Part shown: positions 16,790 to 25,376 of the stretch, piece by piece
Layout of the letters: the number at the start of each line of letters is the position of its first letter
How positions within the stretch are numbered: position 1 is the first letter of the stretch
From: Xanthobacter agilis
Lineage (GTDB): Bacteria > Pseudomonadota > Alphaproteobacteria > Rhizobiales > Xanthobacteraceae
NCBI RefSeq assembly: GCF_021730435.1
Contig: NZ_JABWGX010000010.1
Span: 90,852-154,851, forward strand
DNA length: 64,000 nucleotides
Direction of reading: 5' to 3'
The notes under the pieces: generated by a model
Seen by the model: the letters and a program-made list of their open reading frames with translations, nothing else
Told to the model about the DNA's origin: nothing
Database searches by the model: none
Position numbers and translations under genes: made by a program

Positions 16790-18468
16790 TGCGCGCCGCT
16801 TTTGCCCTCCCCGCCGCTCTTGCCCTTTGCTCCCGTCCGGGGTTCGCCATGCGTCCTCAGTCTTCGCGCCCTCAGTCTTCGCGCCCGTGTGTCTCGCGTG
16901 TCGCCGGCCTTGCGGCCGCGCTCGTCCTCACCCTGTGGGTCTTGGGCCTCAGCGCGGCCGTGGCGCGCGCCGAAACGCCGGCCGCGCCCTCGGCATCCGC
17001 CGCACCGGCGGTCCCCGCCAAGCCCTCCGGACCGCCCTTGCGCTATGGCGGCGACGGTACCTCGGGCGCGCCCTATGTCTTTGCCGATCCTGCCGATCCC
17101 AAGCACATCATCGGCTTCGAAGTGGACATCATGGACGGGATCGGCCGTCATCTCGGCCGGCCGGTGGTGTTCGTCCAGAACGACTGGAGCAACCTGATCC
17201 CCGGCCTCGACAACGGCCTCTACGAGGCGGCGGTGAGCGGGCTGGAGATCTCGCCCGCGCACCAGGCGGCGGCGGACTTCTCGATTCCCTACTACACCAC
17301 CTTCGGGCAGATCGTGATCCGCCGCGGCGACACGCCGGTGGACGGGCTCGCCGACCTCAAGGGCAAGAGCGTCGGCACCCTGAAATCCAGCCAGATGGAA
17401 TATGTGCTGAAGCAGGCCGGCGGCATCGACGTGCGCTCCTATGACGAGGAGATCGACGCCTATTCCGACCTCAAGCTGAAGCGCATCGACGCGACGGTGA
17501 TGGATTTCCCGATCGCGGTTTATTACGCCCAGCCCGATCGCGCGTTGCAGTTCACCGGCCCGCCCATCGGTCGCATCGCCTATGGCATCGCCCTGAAGAA
17601 GGGGGCTCATCCCGAGCTGCTGGCGCAGATCAACACCGCGCTCTCGCAGATGTCGGCAGATGGCAGCCTGCATGCCATCCTGGATTCCTGGGCCCTATGG
17701 TCGCCGGTGATGGCGCAGGTGACCGGTGATGCTACGCCCATGACCGCGCAGCCCGTGAATTACGTGCGCTTCGTGGAGGCGACCCAGCCTTCCGGCTGGC
17801 GGGCCCAGCTCGACCGCTATCTGCGCTTCCTGCCGCAGCTCGGCTGGGCGGCGCTGATGACCATGGAAATCTCGATCCTTTCCATGGTGCTGGCGGTGGG
17901 CCTGGGCGCGGCGCTGGCGCTGGCGCGGGTCTATGGCGGCACTCTGCTCGACCGTCTGGCTCAGGTCTATATCGAGGTGGTGCGCGGCACCCCGCTGCTG
18001 ATCCAAGTGCTGTTCATCTATTACGGCCTGCCGAAGATCGGTGTGCAGCTCGATCCGTTCGTGGCCGGCGTGCTGGCGCTGGGGCTGAACTATGCGGCCT
18101 ATGAGGCCGAGAACTACCGCGCCGGCCTGCTGGCCGTGCCCCGCCACCAGATGGAGGCGGCCGTAGCTCTCAACATGACGGAGCGGCAGGCGCTGAAGAA
18201 CGTCATTATCCCCCAGGCGGCGCGCATGGTGCTGCCGCCTACCACCAACGACTTCATCTCGCTCATCAAGGATTCGTCCCTGGTCTCGGTGATCTCCCTG
18301 GTGGAGCTCACCAAGACCTATGAGCAGATTTCCACCACCTATTACGATTATTTCGGCACCGGCATCCTGGTGGCGGCCATCTATCTGCTGCTCGGCCTGC
18401 CGTTCGTGCGCCTCGCCCACTGGGCGGAGAAGCATGTGAGCCGGGGTATGAACCGCTCGGCCCATTGA
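16786..18468 (+). CDS. Fused amino-acid-binding protein and ABC permease
   Basis: A 560-residue two-domain protein. After a signal/anchor segment (about 35-62, ending AAVARAE) comes an SBP_bac_3 amino-acid-binding domain (about 82-310: LRYGGDG, IIGFEVDIMDGIGRHLGRPVVF, LKGKSVGTL). A HisM/GlnP-type permease domain (about 350-550) follows, with the EVVRGTPLLIQVLFIYYGLP and EAAVALNMTERQALKNVIIPQAARMVLPP loop. The fusion makes a tethered receptor feeding its own channel; with the upstream ATPase this is a whole importer. It starts at GTG 16786, overlapping the ATPase by four bases (an ATG at 16789 is also possible). Residues 22-34 show a short duplicated RPQSS unit. Confidence 0.92.
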   Translation: MMRAAFALPAALALCSRPGFAMRPQSSRPQSSRPCVSRVAGLAAALVLTLWVLGLSAAVARAETPAAPSASAAPAVPAKPSGPPLRYGGDGTSGAPYVFADPADPKHIIGFEVDIMDGIGRHLGRPVVFVQNDWSNLIPGLDNGLYEAAVSGLEISPAHQAAADFSIPYYTTFGQIVIRRGDTPVDGLADLKGKSVGTLKSSQMEYVLKQAGGIDVRSYDEEIDAYSDLKLKRIDATVMDFPIAVYYAQPDRALQFTGPPIGRIAYGIALKKGAHPELLAQINTALSQMSADGSLHAILDSWALWSPVMAQVTGDATPMTAQPVNYVRFVEATQPSGWRAQLDRYLRFLPQLGWAALMTMEISILSMVLAVGLGAALALARVYGGTLLDRLAQVYIEVVRGTPLLIQVLFIYYGLPKIGVQLDPFVAGVLALGLNYAAYEAENYRAGLLAVPRHQMEAAVALNMTERQALKNVIIPQAARMVLPPTTNDFISLIKDSSLVSVISLVELTKTYEQISTTYYDYFGTGILVAAIYLLLGLPFVRLAHWAEKHVSRGMNRSAH

Positions 18469-18542
18469 TCGCCATTGGGTTTCACCGTGGGGGCGCCCCG
18501 CCCCGGCGGCTGAGCTGATGGAAAGACTTGCATCCTGATGCC

Positions 18543-18565
18543 TGATGAATTATGAAAATCGTCAG
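18543..18565. promoter_or_regulatory. Putative TetR operator, site 1
   Basis: A 23-base dyad, TGATGA at its left end, AAAAT in the middle and TCAG at the right. It matches the site at 19235-19257 at 17 of 23 positions. It covers an ATG at 18552, supporting the downstream GTG 18582 as the true start of the regulator. Confidence 0.6.
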
Positions 18566-18581
18566 AGTTTCGGAGGCGAGT

Positions 18582-19196
18582 GTGAACGTCAGGGTTCGTG
18601 AAACAGCGGAAGAGACCCGCGAGCGCATCGCGCGGGTGGCGGAAGACCTCTTCCGCCGCATGGGCTTCGCCAAGACGGCGGTGGCGGATATCGCCGCCGA
18701 GCTCGGCATGTCACCGGCCAATGTCTACCGCTTCTTCCCGTCCAAGACCGCCATCGTCGCCACCATCTGCCAGCGCAGCCTCGGCGAGATGGGCCAGCAG
18801 GCGGCGCAGATCGCGGGCGCCCCCGGCACGCCGCAACAGCGCATCGCCGGCATCTATCTGGCGATCCTGCGCTATCACAAGGCCAATTTCCTCGCCGAGC
18901 GGCGCGTGCACGACATGGTGCAGGTGGCTATCGAGAACAATTGGGACACCATCGAAGGTCACAAGGAGCACATTCGTGTTCTGGTGGCGGGGGTGCTGAA
19001 GGACGGTTTGAAAGACGGCGTGTTCGTGCCCCATGATCCCCAGGTGGTCAGCCGGCTCATCCTGGGCGCCATGGTGCTTTATTGTCATCCGGTGCTGGTG
19101 GCCCAGCATATCGATGACGATCTGGAAGCCGGAGTCGAAGCCACGATCGCCTTTCTTCTGCGCAGCATCGAGGTGACGCGCACGCCGCTGGGGTAG
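18582..19196 (+). CDS. TetR-family transcriptional regulator of the RND efflux operon
   Basis: A 204-residue repressor-type protein. The N-terminal helix-turn-helix is RIARVAEDLFRRMGFAKTAVADIAAELGMSPANVYRFFPSKTAIV (about residues 16-60); the remainder is a ligand-binding helical domain. GTG 18582 is preferred because GGAGG (18572-18576) lies five bases upstream; the in-frame ATG 18552 lies inside a probable operator. It precedes the membrane-fusion and RND genes on the same strand, with a second operator-like site between them, the usual arrangement for a local repressor of a multidrug pump. Confidence 0.88.
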   Translation: MNVRVRETAEETRERIARVAEDLFRRMGFAKTAVADIAAELGMSPANVYRFFPSKTAIVATICQRSLGEMGQQAAQIAGAPGTPQQRIAGIYLAILRYHKANFLAERRVHDMVQVAIENNWDTIEGHKEHIRVLVAGVLKDGLKDGVFVPHDPQVVSRLILGAMVLYCHPVLVAQHIDDDLEAGVEATIAFLLRSIEVTRTPLG

Positions 19197-19234
19197 GTGT
19201 AAGGGCCGCTGGCGGGGGCTTCGCGCCCGTTTTG

Positions 19235-19257
19235 TGATGACTATTAAAAATTATCAG
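19235..19257. promoter_or_regulatory. Putative TetR operator, site 2
   Basis: A 23-base dyad with TGA-CT-ATT on one side and AAT-TA-TCA on the other, placed 39 bases before the membrane-fusion gene. It shares 17 of 23 positions with the site before the TetR gene, suggesting one regulator for both. Confidence 0.6.
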
Positions 19258-19295
19258 TGTTGAACCGTAGTTCCTCATTCAACAGGATCGGTGCC

Positions 19296-20495
19296 ATGGC
19301 CATCTTTCTTCCCCGTCCGTCGGCGCCGGGCCCTTCGGGGGGCAGATCCGCCGCGCGCGGCCTGCGCCGGACATGGCCGGCCGCGGCGCTGGCGCTGGGT
19401 GCGGCGCTCGCGCTGAGCGGCTGCGGCGAGCAGGCGCCGGCGCAAACCTCGGCGGCTCCGGCCCGTCCGGTGCAGGTCACCAGCGCGCACCTGCGTCCGC
19501 GGGAGCCGGAAAAGACTTTCGTGGGCGTGGTGCGGGCGCGGCGCGAGATCGACCTTGCCTTCCGCGTCGGCGGCAAGGTGGTGCAGCGCAAGGTCGAGGT
19601 GGGCGACCGGGTGGTGCCGGGCGACCTCATCGCCCGCATCGATCCCGAAGACCTGAAGCTGGAGCTGGAAAGCGCTCGCGCGGAACTGGCCGCCGCCACC
19701 GCCAACCTGGCCCAGACCTCGGCCGAGGACGGCCGCTATCGCTCGCTGACCGCCAAGGGGGCGGCCTCCAACGCGGAGCTGGACCGCAAGTCGCTCGCCA
19801 AGGACGAGGCCATTGGCCGCCTGGAGCGGGCGAAGCGCGCCCTTGAGCTGGCTGAAAATCGCCTCTCCTATGCCGACCTCATGTCGGACACGGCCGGCGT
19901 GGTGGTATCCACGTCCGCCGAGCCGGGGCAGGTGGTCTCGTCCGGCCAGACCATCGTGCGGGTGGCGCGCCTCGACGAGAAGGAGGCCCTGGTCGCCCTG
20001 CCGGAGACGGCCCTTGCCGCCGCCCGCAGCGCCGCGGCCGGCGTGACCTTGTGGGCCGATCCCAACCGGCGGATCGCCGCGCATCTTCGGGAATTGTCGC
20101 CACAAGCCGATCCGGCCTCGCGCACCTACGCCGCGCGCTTCACCCTGGACGGGGCCGACGAAACCGTCGCCCTGGGCATGACCGCCACGGTGGTGCTGAC
20201 GCCGAAGGACGGCGCCGCCGTGGCGCGGCTGCCGCTGTCCGCGGTGTTCGACAAGGGCCATGGCCCTCATGTGTTCGTGGTGGAGGAGGCAACCCATACG
20301 CTGGTCGCCAAGCCCGTGGAGCTGGCCGGCTTCACCGACGATTCCGCCTTGATCGCCAAGGGCGTGAGCGAGGGCGACAAGGTCGTCACCCTGGGCGTCC
20401 AGACCCTGGAGCCGGGTCAGAGCGTGCGCACCGTGCCGGCCAAGGGCGCGACCGCGACCGCCACCGCCTCCATCAGCGGGGAGGTGAAGCCGTGA
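19296..20495 (+). CDS. RND efflux periplasmic adaptor lipoprotein
   Basis: A 399-residue membrane-fusion protein. The signal sequence ends in the lipobox LSGC with lipid-modified Cys near residue 43. Adaptor features follow: EKTFVGVVRARREIDLAFRVGGKVVQRKVEVGDRVVPGDLIARID (barrel-sandwich/lipoyl half), a coiled-coil hairpin (about 120-190), the second lipoyl half, and a beta-barrel with a C-terminal KPVELAGF...LEPGQSV region. It links the inner-membrane RND pump to an outer-membrane channel, which is not encoded nearby. ATG 19296 has AGGA about nine bases upstream. Its stop overlaps the start of the pump gene by four bases. Confidence 0.92.
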   Translation: MAIFLPRPSAPGPSGGRSAARGLRRTWPAAALALGAALALSGCGEQAPAQTSAAPARPVQVTSAHLRPREPEKTFVGVVRARREIDLAFRVGGKVVQRKVEVGDRVVPGDLIARIDPEDLKLELESARAELAAATANLAQTSAEDGRYRSLTAKGAASNAELDRKSLAKDEAIGRLERAKRALELAENRLSYADLMSDTAGVVVSTSAEPGQVVSSGQTIVRVARLDEKEALVALPETALAAARSAAAGVTLWADPNRRIAAHLRELSPQADPASRTYAARFTLDGADETVALGMTATVVLTPKDGAAVARLPLSAVFDKGHGPHVFVVEEATHTLVAKPVELAGFTDDSALIAKGVSEGDKVVTLGVQTLEPGQSVRTVPAKGATATATASISGEVKP

Positions 20496-23400
20496 GCGCA
20501 GGTTCCGCCAACGAACACCGCGCTCCCGACGGCGCCAACCCCCACGGCCCCACGCCGGAGGAGCAGAAGGCGCTCGAAAGCCCCTTCAATCTCTCGCGCT
20601 TCGCCATCACCCACCGGGCCTTGACCCTGTTCGCCATCATCCTGCTCGGCGCGGCGGGCTTCTATTCCTACCTGAACCTCGGGCGGGCGGAGGACCCTTC
20701 CTTCACCATCAAGGTGATGGTGATTTCCGCCGCCTGGCCTGGCGCCACCGCCTCGGAGATGCAGTCCCAGGTGGCTGATCCCATCGAGAAAAAGCTGCAG
20801 ACCCTGCCGCATCTCGACCGGGTGGAGAGCTATTCGCGTCCCGGCGTCAGCTTCGTGCAAGTGTATCTGGCCGATTCCACGCCGGCTTCGGCCGTGAAGG
20901 ACCTGTGGTATCAGGTGCGCAAGAAGGTGGGGGACATCAAGGGCGATCTGCCCCAGGGCGTCGTCGGTCCCGGCTTCGACGACGAATATGGCGACGTCTA
21001 TTCCGCCCTCTACATGCTGAGCGGGGATGGCGCCACCCCGGCCGAGCTGAAGCGGCAGGCGGAGCTGATCCGCCAACGTCTGCTGCGCGTGCCCGATGTG
21101 GAGAAGGTGGACCTCATCGGCGAGCGGCCGGAGCGCATCTATATCGAGTTCTCCCATGCCCGGCTCGCCACCCTCGGCATCACCCCGACCCAGATCTTCG
21201 ACAGCGTGGCGCGGCAGAACGCGGTGGTGGCCGGCGGCGCGGTGGACACCAAGGCCGATCGCATCAACCTGCGCCTCACCGGCGCCTTCATGGGGGCCGA
21301 GGCCATCGCCGAGGTGCCGATCAACGCCGGCGGCGCCTTGGTGCGGCTCGGCGACATCGCCACCGTGAAGCGCGGCTATGAGGACCCGCCCACCTATCTT
21401 ATCCGCCAGCATGGGCGGCCGGCTCTGGGCATCGGCGTGTCCATGGCTCAGGGCGCCAACATCTTGCACCTCGGCGCGGATCTCAAGGCCGCCATGGCGG
21501 ACGCCGTGAGCGAGCTGCCGGTGGGCATCGATGTGGTGCAGGTGGCCGATCAGCCCCACATCGTGGGCGAATCCGTGGGCGAGTTCCTGAAGACCTTCGC
21601 GGAAGCGCTCGTGATCGTGCTGGTGGTGAGCTTCCTGTCGCTGGGCTTCCGCTCGGGCATCGTGGTGGCGCTGTCGGTGCCGCTGGTGCTGGCCATCGTG
21701 TTCCTGGTGATGTTCGCCACCGGCATGGACCTGCACCGCATCACGCTCGGCGCCCTCATCATCGCTCTGGGTCTCCTGGTGGACGACGCCATCATCGCCA
21801 TCGAGATGATGGTGGTGAAGATGGAAGAGGGCTGGGACCGCCTGTCCGCCGCCAGCTTTGCCTGGACCTCAACCGCTTTTCCCATGCTCACCGGCACCCT
21901 GGTGACGGCGGCCGGCTTCCTGCCGGTAGGGTTCGCGCGCTCCTCGTCCGGCGAGTATGCCGGCGGCATCTTCTGGGTGGTGGGGTTCGCGCTGGTGGCG
22001 TCCTGGTTCGTGGCGGTGCTGTTCACGCCTTATCTGGGTACAGCTCTTCTGCCGGAAATGAAGGGCAAGCACACCGGCGACGAGCTGCGCGACGGGCGTC
22101 TCTATCGCCTGCTGCGGGTGATGCTGGAAGGCTGCCTCCGACATCGCCTCATGGTGATCGGCACCACGGTCTCGCTGTTCGTCCTGGCGGTGGTGGGCTT
22201 CGGCTTCGTGTCGCAGCAATTCTTCCCCACCTCCACCCGGACCGAACTGTTCCTGGAAATGCGTCTGCCGGAGGGCACCTCCATCGAGGCGACCCAGGCG
22301 ACCGCGAAGACGGCCGAGGCCCTGGTGGGCGAGGATGAGGGCATTCTGTCCGCCACCACCTACATCGGGCAAGGCGCGCCGCGCTTCTGGCTCGGCCTCA
22401 ATCCCGTGCTGCCCAATCCCAATTTCGCGCAGATCGTGATTGTGACCAAGGATCTCGCGGCGCGCGAGCGGATCAAGGCGCGGCTGGAGAAGGCGGTGGC
22501 CGATGGCGGCCTCGCCGCCGCGCGGGTGCGCGTGGACCGGTTTGTGTTCGGTCCGCCGGTGGGCTTCCCGGTGCAGTTCCGCGTGGTGGGGCCGGACCCG
22601 CTCATGGTGCGCGACATCGCGGAAAAGGTGCGCCGGGTGATGGCATCCGATCCCGCCATCATCGAGCCGCACCTGAACTGGGGCGAGCAGGTCAAGTCCA
22701 TCACCCTCTCGGTGGACCAGGATCGGGCGCGGGCGCTCGGCACCACGCCGCGCGATCTGGCGGAAACGCTCCAGACCCTGCTGTCCGGCTACACCGTGAC
22801 CCAGTATCGCGACGGCAACCTGCTGATCGGCGTGGTGGCCCGCGCCGTGCCCGAGGAGCGGGTGGACCTGGAGCGGCTCGGCGCCCTCACCGTCACCAAC
22901 CGCAATGGCGTGGCAGTGCCGCTGGGGCAGGTGGCGCGCATCGCCTATGCCAGCGAGGAGCCGATCCTGTGGCGGCGCGACCGGGACCTGGTGCTCACCG
23001 TGCGCGGCGACGTGACCGACGGGGTCCAGCCGCCGGATGTCACCCTGCGCCTGCTGCCGAAGCTTGCCGCGCTCAAGGCGGCGCTGCCGGCGGGCTACCG
23101 CATCGAGACCGGCGGCTCGATCGAGGAGAGCGCCAAGGCCAATGCGTCCCTGGCGGCGGTGTTTCCGGTCATGGCCATCGTGATGCTCACCATCCTGATG
23201 ATCCAGTTGCAGAGCTTCTCGCGCCTCGCGTTGGTGATGGCGACGGCGCCGCTCGGCCTCATCGGGGCGTCGGTGGCGCTGCTGGTGACGCACCAGCCAT
23301 TCGGCTTCGTGGCGCTGCTCGGCCTCATTGCCCTGGCCGGCATGATCATGCGCAACACGGTGATCCTGGTGGACCAGATCGATCACGACATCGCCGCCGG

Positions 23401-23662
23401 GGCGACGCCCCATCAGGCCATCGTCGAGGCCACCCTGCGCCGGGCGCGGCCGGTGGTGCTGACCGCGCTGGCGGCGGTGCTGGGCATGATCCCGCTGGCG
23501 GAGAGCGTGTTCTGGGGGCCCATGGCCATCACCATCATGGGCGGCCTGCTGGTGGCGACCGCGCTCACGCTTCTGGTGGTGCCGGCGCTCTATGCCACCT
23601 GGTTCCGGGTGAAGGTGACGGGCGGTGTTGCAGCCGCCGGGTTGCCGCATCCGGCGGAATGA
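20492..23662 (+). CDS. RND-family multidrug efflux pump inner-membrane protein
   Basis: A 1056-residue, 12-TM proton-driven transporter of the AcrB/MdtB superfamily. After a 30-residue cytoplasmic start, TM1 is ALTLFAIILLGAAGFYSYL. Periplasmic porter domains follow, with PGATASEMQSQVADPIEKKLQ, and TM4 contains the proton-relay aspartates in GLLVDDAIIAIEM. The second half begins near residue 545 and ends in a C-terminal VVLTALAAVLGMIPLA. It starts at GTG 20492, overlapping the adaptor stop (GTGA). The frame is open further upstream but only as a shadow of the adaptor gene. Substrates are unknown; the upstream TetR probably controls expression. Confidence 0.94.
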   Translation: MSAGSANEHRAPDGANPHGPTPEEQKALESPFNLSRFAITHRALTLFAIILLGAAGFYSYLNLGRAEDPSFTIKVMVISAAWPGATASEMQSQVADPIEKKLQTLPHLDRVESYSRPGVSFVQVYLADSTPASAVKDLWYQVRKKVGDIKGDLPQGVVGPGFDDEYGDVYSALYMLSGDGATPAELKRQAELIRQRLLRVPDVEKVDLIGERPERIYIEFSHARLATLGITPTQIFDSVARQNAVVAGGAVDTKADRINLRLTGAFMGAEAIAEVPINAGGALVRLGDIATVKRGYEDPPTYLIRQHGRPALGIGVSMAQGANILHLGADLKAAMADAVSELPVGIDVVQVADQPHIVGESVGEFLKTFAEALVIVLVVSFLSLGFRSGIVVALSVPLVLAIVFLVMFATGMDLHRITLGALIIALGLLVDDAIIAIEMMVVKMEEGWDRLSAASFAWTSTAFPMLTGTLVTAAGFLPVGFARSSSGEYAGGIFWVVGFALVASWFVAVLFTPYLGTALLPEMKGKHTGDELRDGRLYRLLRVMLEGCLRHRLMVIGTTVSLFVLAVVGFGFVSQQFFPTSTRTELFLEMRLPEGTSIEATQATAKTAEALVGEDEGILSATTYIGQGAPRFWLGLNPVLPNPNFAQIVIVTKDLAARERIKARLEKAVADGGLAAARVRVDRFVFGPPVGFPVQFRVVGPDPLMVRDIAEKVRRVMASDPAIIEPHLNWGEQVKSITLSVDQDRARALGTTPRDLAETLQTLLSGYTVTQYRDGNLLIGVVARAVPEERVDLERLGALTVTNRNGVAVPLGQVARIAYASEEPILWRRDRDLVLTVRGDVTDGVQPPDVTLRLLPKLAALKAALPAGYRIETGGSIEESAKANASLAAVFPVMAIVMLTILMIQLQSFSRLALVMATAPLGLIGASVALLVTHQPFGFVALLGLIALAGMIMRNTVILVDQIDHDIAAGATPHQAIVEATLRRARPVVLTALAAVLGMIPLAESVFWGPMAITIMGGLLVATALTLLVVPALYATWFRVKVTGGVAAAGLPHPAE

Positions 23663-23711
23663 GGGACCCGCGCCTGCATCGCCCCCGCGGGCGCCAGGTT
23701 CCTCTGCGAAG

Positions 23712-23745
23712 CGGCCCCGGTCGGAAGACCGGGGCCGTGAGCTTT
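23712..23745 (+). terminator. Terminator after the RND operon
   Basis: Perfect stem CGGCCCCGGTC (23712-23722) with GACCGGGGCCG (23727-23737), GGAA loop, then TGAGCTTTT. The T-run is offset by a few bases, so efficiency is uncertain. Confidence 0.65.
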
Positions 23746-23851
23746 TCGGAGTGTCTTGCGGCCCATGCCAAAGGCCCAAGAGTTTGACTCAGGGGCCGTT
23801 GGCCAAGCCTGCGCACCACTCGTCGCGGGTCAAAGACCGCGACCGATGGTG

Positions 23852-24427
23852 TCAGACCGCCTTCTGGCGCAGGGCAAGGCCGAAGAAGAAGGTGCCGACC
23901 CCGTTGACGATGAGGTCGATGCCCAGGAACAGGCCGAGGATGTAGACCGAGTTCACCGGCCATTGGGCGATGATGATGGCGCCGAGCAGAAGGGTGATGA
24001 AGCCGGAAAAGACGATCCAGCCCCAGCCGCTGCCCGGACGCGAGCCGATGCCGGCGGCGATGCGGAAGATGCCTTCGACCGCCAGCGCCACGCCGATGAG
24101 CAGGGTGATGACGCCAGCGCCCAGCAACGGGTTGTACATGATGAGCGCGCCGGCGACGACATAGAGCACGCCGGCCAGCAGCCAATAGAAGAAATGACCC
24201 CAGCCCTGGACCCGGAAGGCGTGGATGACCTGCACCACGCCGCCCACCACGATCAGCGCGCCCACATACAGCGCGGTGGCGATGGTGGAGATCAGCACAT
24301 GAGCGAGGGCGATGAGGCCCAGCACCACGAAGGCGATGCCGAGGGCGACGAACCACCCCCAATTGGCGCGAATGGCATTGAGCTTGTCGCTGAGAATGGA
24401 AGGGGATGCCGCGGCGGGGAATGTCAT
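23852..24427 (-). CDS. HdeD-family membrane protein
   Basis: A 191-residue protein with about six hydrophobic segments and little loop sequence. Features such as WGWFVALGIAFVVLGLIALAH, the glycine-rich GALIVVGGVVQVIHAF, and LLIGVALAVEGIFRIAAGI fit the HdeD/DUF308 family, which in Escherichia coli is linked to acid tolerance; molecular function is not established. ATG 24427 has GGAGA about ten bases upstream; a longer open frame reaches 24688 but crosses the divergent promoter region. It converges on the RND operon and is divergent from the DUF1345 gene, another small membrane protein. Confidence 0.85.
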   Translation of the reverse strand: MTFPAAASPSILSDKLNAIRANWGWFVALGIAFVVLGLIALAHVLISTIATALYVGALIVVGGVVQVIHAFRVQGWGHFFYWLLAGVLYVVAGALIMYNPLLGAGVITLLIGVALAVEGIFRIAAGIGSRPGSGWGWIVFSGFITLLLGAIIIAQWPVNSVYILGLFLGIDLIVNGVGTFFFGLALRQKAV

Positions 24428-24607
24428 GGTGTCGTCTCCGACGTTGAAGATCGGCGCGGCGCGCCGGGCTACCGAAGCCGCGGGGACGCCCTTGCGCCCT
24501 CGCGCTTTCACGATGACGTTATCACTGCGCGGCGACAATTGAATGCGACGAAGCAGGTGCCCGCGCATTTTCCTGATGGTCGGCCGCCGACGGGGGGGCG
24601 TGAAGCG

Positions 24608-25306
24608 ATGAATGAACAAGGCCCCAAGGCGAAGGCCGTGCATGTGTGGTTGAGCGGTTGGAGGGCCTACCGGATCGCGCGGTTCCACCTGAGGTTGTGG
24701 GTGGCGGCGGGGGTGGCGGGCATCATCTTCCTGGCGTGGCCGGGTCAGGCCACCGATCTGGTGCGGTTCCTGATCGCCTTTGACGCCGCAGCAGCGCTAT
24801 GGCTGGTGCTCGCGCTCGCCTTGGTGCTGGGGGCGGATCCGGCGCGGGTGCGCCGCCGCGCGGAGGCGCAGGACGAAGGCACCTGGGCGGTGTTCTGCAT
24901 TTCATTGCTGGCGAGCGTGGTCAGCGTGTTCGCGGTGATCGTGGAAGCGCGGGCGTCAGCGGAGGGGGCAGACCACCGGCTGACCCATATGCCGCTGGTG
25001 GTGGGCACGCTGGTGCTGGCGTGGCTGTTCTTTCACACCGTATTCGCCTTCCATTACGCGCGGGAATATTACCGCCCCGAAACGGCGGATGCCTCGCCGA
25101 TGCTGGCCTTTCCCGGCGCGCGCGAGCCGGACTATTGGGATTTTCTCTATTTCGCGTTCAACATCGGCACTGCGGCGCAGACCTCGGATGTCTGCGTGCC
25201 GTCGGCGCGGATGCGGCGGCTGGTGCTGGGTCACCAGATCGCCGCCTATCTCTTCAATGCCACGGTGATCGCGCTCAGCGTGAATGTGGCGGCGGCGCTG
25301 ATGTGA
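24608..25306 (+). CDS. DUF1345 family membrane protein
   Basis: A 232-residue inner-membrane protein with about five predicted hydrophobic segments. The family blocks LVGTLVLAWLFFHTVFAFHYAREYY and the FLYFAFNIGTAAQTSDVCV segment are visible (residues about 128-200). The function of DUF1345 proteins is unknown. ATG 24608 (MNEQG) is taken as the start; the frame is open far upstream but only as antisense of the HdeD-like gene. It shares a 180-base divergent region with that gene and ends just before a strong bidirectional terminator. Confidence 0.8.
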   Translation: MNEQGPKAKAVHVWLSGWRAYRIARFHLRLWVAAGVAGIIFLAWPGQATDLVRFLIAFDAAAALWLVLALALVLGADPARVRRRAEAQDEGTWAVFCISLLASVVSVFAVIVEARASAEGADHRLTHMPLVVGTLVLAWLFFHTVFAFHYAREYYRPETADASPMLAFPGAREPDYWDFLYFAFNIGTAAQTSDVCVPSARMRRLVLGHQIAAYLFNATVIALSVNVAAALM

Positions 25307-25320
25307 GATCCGCCGGGCTG

Positions 25321-25360
25321 AAACGAAAAAGGCGCGCCGGTGTGGGCGCGCCTTTTCGTT
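25321..25360. terminator. Bidirectional rho-independent terminator
   Basis: AAACGAAAA and GGCGCGCC on the left pair with GGCGCGCC and TTTTCGTTT on the right. With A-runs on one side and T-runs on the other it can stop both the DUF1345 gene and the minus-strand L,D-transpeptidase gene. Confidence 0.9.
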
Positions 25361-25376
25361 TCGTCGGTCTGGATCC

